A DNA stretch of 64,000 bases from Amycolatopsis sp. FBCC-B4732 (GTDB lineage: Bacteria; Actinomycetota; Actinomycetes; Mycobacteriales; Pseudonocardiaceae). Position 1 is the stretch's first letter, and the number at the start of each line of letters is the position of its first letter. The translations under genes were made by a program, and so were the position numbers. Shown here piece by piece: positions 16,569 to 22,938 of this stretch. The stretch lies in contig NZ_CP095376.1 in assembly GCF_023008405.1 (NCBI RefSeq), forward strand, positions 8,908,501 to 8,972,500. The letters are read 5' to 3'. The notes below the pieces were generated by a model that saw only the letters and a list, made by a program, of their open reading frames with translations, searched no databases and was not told where the DNA came from.

Positions 16569-19500
16569 TCACAGGTCCGTGACCACCGCGCCGTTCTCGT
16601 CGGTCACCAGCGCCACTCCGGCTGCGCCGTCGAAGTGGAGGTAGCGGTGTCTGCCGTTCGCGTGGCGGCGGACCGCGCCCGCCACCACCGCCACCAGCTC
16701 GCCGTCCTCGATGGCGTACAGCTCGTCCGGGGTCAGGACTTCGTGGATGCGTGTGCCGTCCGTGACCAGGGTTCGGACGCGGCGGCCCGTGTGGTCGTAG
16801 CCGTACAGGGCGTTGACGCCGTCGTCGCCGTGGACGCCTCGGAGGTGGTCGAACGCGTCGCGGATTTCCGTGCCGCACAACGGTTGCGGGTCCGGGGCCG
16901 GGCCGAGTTCGCGGGTCCAGGTGGCGCCCGGGCCGCTCACCACGTGGCTGGTGCCGGTCCACGCCTCGCTCACGCCGTTCGCGTAGTGGACCGCCGTGCG
17001 GTGGCCGCGCAGGTCGTAGTGCACCGCGTCGACGAAGCCGGGCACGCTCACCAGCCTGCCGACCTCGTCGTACTGGTGGTGGACCGTCAGCCGGCCGTCG
17101 CCGGCGTCCGGGTAGACCACCTTCGCCGGGCGGCCGTCCGCGCGGCGCGTCACGTCGAGGCGGTACTCGACGGCCACGTGCGCGGGCCGCCAGCGCTTCT
17201 CGGCCGGGTTGCCGAGTGCGTCGTAGCCGAACAGCGTCACGCCCGACTCGTCGGCCACGCGCACCAGCCGCCCGCAGCTGTGCGGGCCGGCGCCGAGCGG
17301 GACCGGGAGCCCGCCGTCGTGGTGGGTGAACGTGATGAGCGGGGTGCCGTGCGGGTCGTCGACCAGCACCGCCGCCGGCCGGCCGGCGGCGTCGTGGACG
17401 CGGAACACCGTGTGCCCGTCCGGTGTCCGCGTCTCCACCGGGTTGCCCGCCGCGTCCCGCACCAGCACGACGCCGTCGTCGCTCCGCAGTTCCCGCCCGA
17501 GCAGGTCGCAAAGGCCACCTTCAAGTTCCTCGCGGGGGCCTTCACGACCGGCGAGCGGGCGGCCGAGCGCGTCGTAGCGGAACTGCTCCGGCGGGGGCGG
17601 CCGATCGCCGTCGCGGAACGACCGGCTCGTCCGGCGCAGGAACCCGCGCGCGCAGTACTCGTGGCGCTCGTCGACGACGTCGCCGAGCAGTTCGGCGTGC
17701 CGCCGCTCCAGCAGCCGGCCGGCGCCGTCGCGCACCTCGGTCCTCAGCAGCACTTCCGCCTCGCCGGACACCGCGCGCTGCTCGGTCGTGACCCGCGCCG
17801 GACCGCGGAGGTCGTAGCGGTACCGGATGGTCGGCAGCTCCGCCGAATCACCCGGCCGGACGACGGTTTCGGGGCGCCCCAACGGGTCGTGGGTCACCGT
17901 GGTCACCGCGCCCGCCGGGTCGACGAGCTCGCGCACCCGCGCGGTCCGGACGTCGTGGCGCGTGATCGTCACGTTCCCGAGCGGATCCGTGGCCACCTCG
18001 GGGAAGCAGCGGTCGGCCGAATACCGCACTTCGCCGGTGTGCCCGAGCGGGTCGGTCGTGGCGGTGCGCAGCCCGGTGACGGTGTCGAGCCGCCCGTGGA
18101 ACGTCGTGATCCACCAGCCGTCCTCGCCCGGACGGCGGTGGTAGCCGTGGTGGCGCAGGTCCGGCGGCACCGGGCCGTAGACGTCGGCGACGAGGGCGTC
18201 GGTGAGCACCAGCTCCTCCCGCGCGGTGCACAGCCCGTGCGCGCCGGCCCGGCCGTCGGGGTTCTCGTCATAGCGGAACAGCCGGTCGGACAACACCTTC
18301 CCGCTACCGTCCACGGTGCGGACCCGCGCGGGCAGTGCCGCGAAGCGGCCGTCGGGGTCGGTCGCGTACGTCGTGCGGGTGTCGCGCACGACGGGCCCGC
18401 GGCCGGCCCGCTCGACCGTTTCGACCACCCGGGCCGGGTTCCCGGCGGCGTCGAGGTCGGTCTCGGTCGTGGTGACCGAAACCGGGTCCGGGCGCCGCTC
18501 GAACTCGCTCACGACCGAACGCGTCCACTGTGGACGGCGCAGGTGCACCACCCGGCGGTACGGCCGGTCCTGCTCGGGGGAGCCGTCGAGGCCGTAGGTC
18601 TCTTCCTTGGCCAGCCGGCCGTCGTCGCCGAACCAGCGCACGGTCCGCAGCGTGGGCGCGTGCTCGTCGCCGAGCTCGTCCTGGACGACCCGGCCGAACA
18701 CCGGCAGCCGGCAGTCGTGGTAGTCGAACTCGGTCACGCCCACGTGCCCGGTGGCCGTTTCGCGGCGGGAAACGCGCCGGACCACCGGGATCGTTTCCAC
18801 CGTCGTGTACTCGATTTCGGTGCGCAGCCCGATGCCGTTGTCGATCTCGCTGAGCCGGCCGGTGCGGGGAAGGTCCTCGAACGAGAAGTACGGCACGGTG
18901 TCGTCGGCGTCGAGCAGCGAAACGCCACCGCCGGAGCGGGCCTTCGCGGCGAGCTGGACCCGGTGCGGCACCGGGGTTTCCACCTGGGCGTAGGCCAGCC
19001 GCAGCACCGGGGCGGCGGCTTCGGCGCCCCGCGCGTCGAACCCGGTCAGCGCCACCGACGTCAGCAGCGAAGCGCCGGTGACGTCGTCGGGGTCGTAGCC
19101 GAGGGTCCACCGCCGGACGAGCGGCCGCGGGTCGGTGGGCACCCGCAGGTCGATCCGCGCGCAGCGCAACGCCGTCGTGACGAGGGTGCCGCCGCGGCCC
19201 CAGCGCAGCACGTCCGGCCGCGGCTCGTACGCGAAGTCCACTTCGTACGGTCCGTAGCCGACGCGGGCGAGGTAGGCCTGGCCGCTGTGGTGGGCCCAGC
19301 CGAACGTCGCCGTCGTGCCCAGCGCGTCCTCGGTCCGGTCGAGGTACCAGCCGTCGCCGCCGGCCGGGCCGAGGAAGTGCCGGGTGCCCGACCGGGTGGT
19401 CAGCACGAAGCCGTCGCCCTGGCGGGTGAGCCGGCCCGCCGTCCCGGACCGCGCGTGGCCGTCGGTCTTGCGCACGTGCGGCAGCGGCAGCGCGAACCCG

Positions 19501-19700
19501 CCGCCGAACGGGCCGTTGGGCGCGCCGGTCGTGTAGCGCAGCGCCAGCGCCGGGGCGCTGCCGCCGGGACCGGGCGGCAGGTCGAGCGGCACCGCGAACC
19601 GCCCGCCGCCGGTGGCCGGGTCCGGGGTGAACGTCCCGCCCCCACCCCGGACCGGTGCCGGCGCGGTCGCCTCCCGCGTGCTCGACCGGAGCACAACCAT
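16569..19700 (-). CDS. SpvB/TcdB-type YD-repeat protein, C-terminally truncated
   Basis: 1043 aa. An N-terminal SpvB-like domain (TFTPDPATGGGRFAVPLDLPPG..., GPFGGGFALPLPHVRK) is followed by a TcdB-middle-like segment (YFSFEDLPRTGRLSEIDNGIGLRTEIEY). Residues from about 500 on carry RHS/YD repeats (YDALGRPL, YDALGNPAEKRW, YDEVGRLVSV, YGYDHTGRRVRT). Such proteins form the hollow shell of Tc-toxin B/C components. Here the chain stops at TDENGAVVTDL, before the usual conserved RHS core end (DPxGRFxSPD) and any variable toxin tip, right where the G/C array begins. No signal peptide. The ATG at 19700 has GGGGAG 8 nt upstream. Divergent from the S8 peptidase gene across 183 bp. Confidence 0.75.
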   Translation of the reverse strand: MVVLRSSTREATAPAPVRGGGGTFTPDPATGGGRFAVPLDLPPGPGGSAPALALRYTTGAPNGPFGGGFALPLPHVRKTDGHARSGTAGRLTRQGDGFVLTTRSGTRHFLGPAGGDGWYLDRTEDALGTTATFGWAHHSGQAYLARVGYGPYEVDFAYEPRPDVLRWGRGGTLVTTALRCARIDLRVPTDPRPLVRRWTLGYDPDDVTGASLLTSVALTGFDARGAEAAAPVLRLAYAQVETPVPHRVQLAAKARSGGGVSLLDADDTVPYFSFEDLPRTGRLSEIDNGIGLRTEIEYTTVETIPVVRRVSRRETATGHVGVTEFDYHDCRLPVFGRVVQDELGDEHAPTLRTVRWFGDDGRLAKEETYGLDGSPEQDRPYRRVVHLRRPQWTRSVVSEFERRPDPVSVTTTETDLDAAGNPARVVETVERAGRGPVVRDTRTTYATDPDGRFAALPARVRTVDGSGKVLSDRLFRYDENPDGRAGAHGLCTAREELVLTDALVADVYGPVPPDLRHHGYHRRPGEDGWWITTFHGRLDTVTGLRTATTDPLGHTGEVRYSADRCFPEVATDPLGNVTITRHDVRTARVRELVDPAGAVTTVTHDPLGRPETVVRPGDSAELPTIRYRYDLRGPARVTTEQRAVSGEAEVLLRTEVRDGAGRLLERRHAELLGDVVDERHEYCARGFLRRTSRSFRDGDRPPPPEQFRYDALGRPLAGREGPREELEGGLCDLLGRELRSDDGVVLVRDAAGNPVETRTPDGHTVFRVHDAAGRPAAVLVDDPHGTPLITFTHHDGGLPVPLGAGPHSCGRLVRVADESGVTLFGYDALGNPAEKRWRPAHVAVEYRLDVTRRADGRPAKVVYPDAGDGRLTVHHQYDEVGRLVSVPGFVDAVHYDLRGHRTAVHYANGVSEAWTGTSHVVSGPGATWTRELGPAPDPQPLCGTEIRDAFDHLRGVHGDDGVNALYGYDHTGRRVRTLVTDGTRIHEVLTPDELYAIEDGELVAVVAGAVRRHANGRHRYLHFDGAAGVALVTDENGAVVTDL

Positions 19701-19883
19701 GGTGATCTCCCCGCATGGATCCGTGACTTCCGCAGGGCCAAGTGGGTGAGCCGGGCGCGCCAGATACGTCGTCACCCGTTTGCCGTCGTCGTTACCCATT
19801 CGAGATCTCCGTGTCGTATCCCAGTGGCGGCCCACGGGTCTTTCCCGGGTGCCATCAGTGATCAATGGCGGAGGGTGGACCCG

Positions 19884-21518
19884 ATGGTCGTCAAGTTCGT
19901 CCGGGACGAGGGCGCGGAAGTTGCGGCGGAGGACGCGAGCACGCTGAACGAGCTCCCGACCCCGCCGAGGCAATTGCTCGACCGGCACGGCGCACGCGTG
20001 CTGGACCCGGCGACCGCGGTCGTCGCCGCCGGGCAGCCGGTGCCGCGCACGACGGTGTACCGGCCCGGCACGTTCCTCCTGCCCAACCGGTACCTGCGCG
20101 ACCCGGAGGCGCTGGCCGCGATCAACCGCGTGCTCGCGCGCATCGGCATCTACGCGACCCCGGCCGACGGCGGCGGTGACGACCAGGGGTACGGCCGCGT
20201 CCGGGAGCTCGCCGACGTGCCCGTCCGCGCGCTGCTGCGGGTCCGCGAGGACTCCGACCCGGTCGTCGTCGACTGCTGGAAGGCGCTGCAGCTGCTGCGG
20301 GCCGCGGCTTCGGGCGAGAAGCCCGAAATCGACCCCGAAATCGTCAAGGAGATGTCCGTCGAGCACCTGCTCTTCACGTCGCCGGTGTTCGGCGGGGTGC
20401 CGTGGGAGACCAGCGGCCTCGGCGGCACGCCCTGGGAGACCAGCGGGTTCGGCGCGGGCAGCTCGTACGGGCGCACCCACGGCGCGAACCGGATCCCGGT
20501 GACGCTGGCCGCCGAACCGCCGTACCGCAGCCGCAAGCCCGCGCACCGGCGGCCGGTGATCGCCGTGCTCGACACCGGCATCGGCCCGCACCCGTGGTTC
20601 GGGCTGGCCGACCGCTCCGGGCCGCCGTCGCCCGGCTCCGGGCTCGCCGTCGCACCCGACATCCAGGCCGCGATCCTGCAGGCCGAGGTCGACTCCGGGA
20701 GCACCCTGCCGACCCAGCTGCTCGCCGACTACTGGGACGCGCCGACGACCGGCCAGCCGCTGATCGGCGACATCGACACCGACACCGGGCACGGCCTGTT
20801 CATCGCCGGCATCATCCGGCAGGCCTGCCCCGAAGCCGACACGCTCGCGATCCGCGTCGTGCACAGCGACGGCGTCGCGTACGAGGGCGACGTGCTGCTC
20901 GCGCTGCACCTGCTCGCCGACCGCGTCCGGAACGCGCAGGCGGACAACCGGCCCGAGGACCTGGTCGACATCGTCTCGATCTCGATGGGCTACTACGTCG
21001 AGGACCCGGCGGACGTCGCGTTCACCGGCCAGTTCGGCTCGGTCATCGCCGAGCTGCTCGGGCTCGGCGTGCTGGTCGTCGCGGCCGCGGGCAACGACGC
21101 CACGACCCGCCGCTTCTACCCGGCCGCCTTCGCCGACCAGCCGCTCGGGCCCGGCTGCGGCCCGCAGGTGATCAGCGTCGGCGCGCTCAACCCCGACGTC
21201 ACCACCAGCAAGGCGCTGTTCTCGAACGAAGGCCCGTGGGTGCGCTGCTGGGCGACCGGCGCCGGCGTCGTCAGCACCTACCCGACCGACGTCCGCGGCA
21301 CCGCGGCCGCCGACCACCAGGTGCCCGAGCTCGGCCGCAACTCCTTCGACCCCGACGACTACAGCGCCGGCTTCGCGGTCTGGGACGGCACGTCGTTCGC
21401 CGCGCCGCTCGCCGCCGCCGAGATCGGCAATGCCCTGCTGCACCACGCCGGAGACCTGGCCACGGTCGACCGCGAAACGGTCGTCAAGCGGGCCTGGTCC
21501 GCGCTGGGTTCGCTGTGA
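19884..21518 (+). CDS. Cytoplasmic S8 (subtilisin-like) serine peptidase
   Basis: 544 aa. The catalytic triad is complete: Asp230 (AVLDTGIG), His303 (GHGLFIAGI) and Ser504 (DGTSFAAP), with oxyanion Asn404 (AAGND). There is no signal peptide; about 220 N-terminal residues form an uncharacterised domain ending in a tandem motif GGVPWETSG/GGTPWETSG (170-189), possibly a linker or self-cleavage site. The ATG at 19884 follows GGAGGG. The stop overlaps the sigma-factor start (GTGA), so translation is coupled. The CHAT protease gene downstream points to a common protease-based system. Confidence 0.88.
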   Translation: MVVKFVRDEGAEVAAEDASTLNELPTPPRQLLDRHGARVLDPATAVVAAGQPVPRTTVYRPGTFLLPNRYLRDPEALAAINRVLARIGIYATPADGGGDDQGYGRVRELADVPVRALLRVREDSDPVVVDCWKALQLLRAAASGEKPEIDPEIVKEMSVEHLLFTSPVFGGVPWETSGLGGTPWETSGFGAGSSYGRTHGANRIPVTLAAEPPYRSRKPAHRRPVIAVLDTGIGPHPWFGLADRSGPPSPGSGLAVAPDIQAAILQAEVDSGSTLPTQLLADYWDAPTTGQPLIGDIDTDTGHGLFIAGIIRQACPEADTLAIRVVHSDGVAYEGDVLLALHLLADRVRNAQADNRPEDLVDIVSISMGYYVEDPADVAFTGQFGSVIAELLGLGVLVVAAAGNDATTRRFYPAAFADQPLGPGCGPQVISVGALNPDVTTSKALFSNEGPWVRCWATGAGVVSTYPTDVRGTAAADHQVPELGRNSFDPDDYSAGFAVWDGTSFAAPLAAAEIGNALLHHAGDLATVDRETVVKRAWSALGSL

Positions 21519-22090
21519 ACGTGGCCAAAACGGACCACAGCCGGGTGGCGGCACTGTTCGACGCAGCGCGGGAGGGCGACCGCGCGGCGCTGGACGAACT
21601 GGTTTCCCTGCTCACGCCCCTGCTCTGGCAGGTGGCGCGCGATCAGGGGTTGGACGCCGACCAGGCGGGCGACGTCGTGCAGACGACGTGGCTGCGCCTG
21701 CTCGGCTCGTTCACGGAGATTCGCTCGCCGGTCGCGCTGACCGGCTGGCTGATCACCGTGACCAAACGGGAGGCCTGGCGGACTGGGGAAAAGCGCCAGG
21801 TCGAACGGCCGCTTCCGGAGCTGCCGGAGCGGCTGACCGGAGCGGCACCGGCACCCGAGGAGGGGGTGCTGCGTGAAGACCAGCGCGTGCGGCTTTGGCG
21901 CGCGGTCGACAACCTGCCCGAACGCTGCCGCAGCCTGCTGCGGATCGTGGCGTTCGTGCACCGGCCGGACTACGCCGAAGTCGGCGCCCGGCTGGGAATG
22001 CCGAGGGGGAGTATCGGCCCGACCAGGGGACGTTGCCTCGCGCGCCTGCGCGAGCAGCTACTCGCCAACGGCGAAGGAGATTGGCTGTGA
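21515..22090 (+). CDS. Sigma-70-family RNA polymerase sigma factor
   Basis: 191 aa. Region 2 (LLWQVARDQGLDADQAGDVVQTTWLRLLGSF) and region 4 (NLPERCRSLLRIVAFVHRPDYAEVGARLGMPRGSIGPTRGRCLARLREQL) are clear, with a short linker, as in ECF sigma factors. The GTG start overlaps the S8 peptidase stop by 4 bp, and the stop overlaps the next gene by 4 bp. Likely drives a small local regulon including the peptidase/CHAT genes; no matching promoter pair was identified by eye. Confidence 0.85.
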   Translation: MNVAKTDHSRVAALFDAAREGDRAALDELVSLLTPLLWQVARDQGLDADQAGDVVQTTWLRLLGSFTEIRSPVALTGWLITVTKREAWRTGEKRQVERPLPELPERLTGAAPAPEEGVLREDQRVRLWRAVDNLPERCRSLLRIVAFVHRPDYAEVGARLGMPRGSIGPTRGRCLARLREQLLANGEGDWL

Positions 22091-22572
22091 CCACCGTCGA
22101 ACCACCAGGCGCGAACGAGCCGTTGGACGAGCTCGACTTCCGGCTCCTCGCCGGCGTGCGCGAGCTGTGGGAAGACGCCGACCCGATGCCCGCCACGCTG
22201 GTGGAGCAGATCCGCTTCGCCATCGCGCTGGAGGACGTCGACCTGGAAGTGATGCGCATCCGCGAGCAGGAGGGCTTCGCCGTCACGCGAAGCGCCGCCG
22301 AGCAGGGGCGGCTCATCACTTTCGACAGCGAGAGCCTGACGATCATGGTGAACGTGAGTCCCGAAGCGGCGGGCACGATCCGCTTGGACGGGTGGCTGAC
22401 CCCGCCCGCCGAGCACCCGATCGAGGTCCGCACGGCGAACGGCCCCTTGACGACCACGTCGGACGCCGAGGGGCGCTTCGCGGTCAACGGGGTGCCGCAC
22501 GGGATGGTGCAGGTGCTGGTGCGCACGCTCGGCAGGTCGAGGACGGTGAGCACGCCGGCCATCGAACTCTGA
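22087..22572 (+). CDS. Small protein, candidate sigma partner, with carboxypeptidase-regulatory-like C-terminus
   Basis: 161 aa. Residues 10-75 are helical and acidic (LDELDFRLLAGVRELWEDADPMPATLVEQIRFAIALEDVDLEVMR...). Residues 85-155 look like a beta-sandwich of the CarboxypepD_reg type (GTIRLDGWLTPPAEHPIEVRT...TTSDAEGRFAVNGVPHGMVQVLV). No HxxxCxxC zinc anti-sigma motif and no membrane span. The 4-bp GTGA overlap with the sigma gene suggests 1:1 synthesis and a possible anti-sigma role; this is inference from position. Confidence 0.7.
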   Translation: MTTVEPPGANEPLDELDFRLLAGVRELWEDADPMPATLVEQIRFAIALEDVDLEVMRIREQEGFAVTRSAAEQGRLITFDSESLTIMVNVSPEAAGTIRLDGWLTPPAEHPIEVRTANGPLTTTSDAEGRFAVNGVPHGMVQVLVRTLGRSRTVSTPAIEL

Positions 22573-22590
22573 GCCCCGCCCGCCCCGTCC

Positions 22591-22658
22591 GCCCGCCCGC
22601 CGGACGTCATGAACGGGTCGTTCACCGCGTCTGGCGTCATGAACGACTCGTTCATGTC
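22591..22658. repeat. Paired palindrome repeat, copy 1 of a 68-bp direct repeat
   Basis: Identical base for base to 22734-22801. It holds palindromes TGAACGGGTCGTTCA (22610-22624) and TGAACGACTCGTTCA (22640-22654), 30 bp apart; the second extends to a perfect 19-bp palindrome CATGAACGACTCGTTCATG. It lies in the 366-bp gap between the sigma-partner gene and the CHAT gene, in which no gene was seen. Confidence 0.85.
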
Positions 22659-22733
22659 GTCAGGGGCGGGGGTCGGCCGGTGTCGGCGAGGAGCCTGGCG
22701 TCGCTCGGCCCGGCATGCCCCGTCCCGCACCCG

Positions 22734-22801
22734 GCCCGCCCGCCGGACGTCATGAACGGGTCGTTCACCGCGTCTGGCGTCATGAACGACTCGTTCATGT
22801 C
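22734..22801. repeat. Paired palindrome repeat, copy 2 of a 68-bp direct repeat
   Basis: Second copy, offset by 143 bp, with the same palindrome pair at 22753-22767 and 22783-22797. The short peptide-like reading across it (MNDSFM...) is a by-product of the palindrome. It ends about 138 bp before the CHAT gene start, so it may influence that gene's transcription or terminate the upstream operon. Confidence 0.85.
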
Positions 22802-22938
22802 ATCCGCGGCCCGGATACCGCGCTGTGACGTGAAAATCTGCCCTCCCGGCGAGAGCTCCCGGATCGCCCAGGGCCGGAGGTACGATCCGGGGCGTCCTTC
22901 TCGGCCGAGGGGGACCGCCCCGGCCGGAAGGGCAGCCC

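Noticed and set aside
15742..16644. Long open frames on both strands across 15.8-16.6 kb
   Set aside because: They arise from a G/C-only hexamer array with no stop codons; the translations are Ala/Arg/Pro or Cys/Arg polymers with no protein-like composition.
17505..17550. Possible dispersed repeat inside the SpvB/TcB-type gene (AAGGCCACCTTCAAG-like)
   Set aside because: It keeps the reading frame and could be ordinary coding sequence; no second copy was seen in the window.
22591..22801. CRISPR-like direct repeats
   Set aside because: Only two copies, each 68 bp and internally palindromic, with no spacers of regular length and no cas genes.
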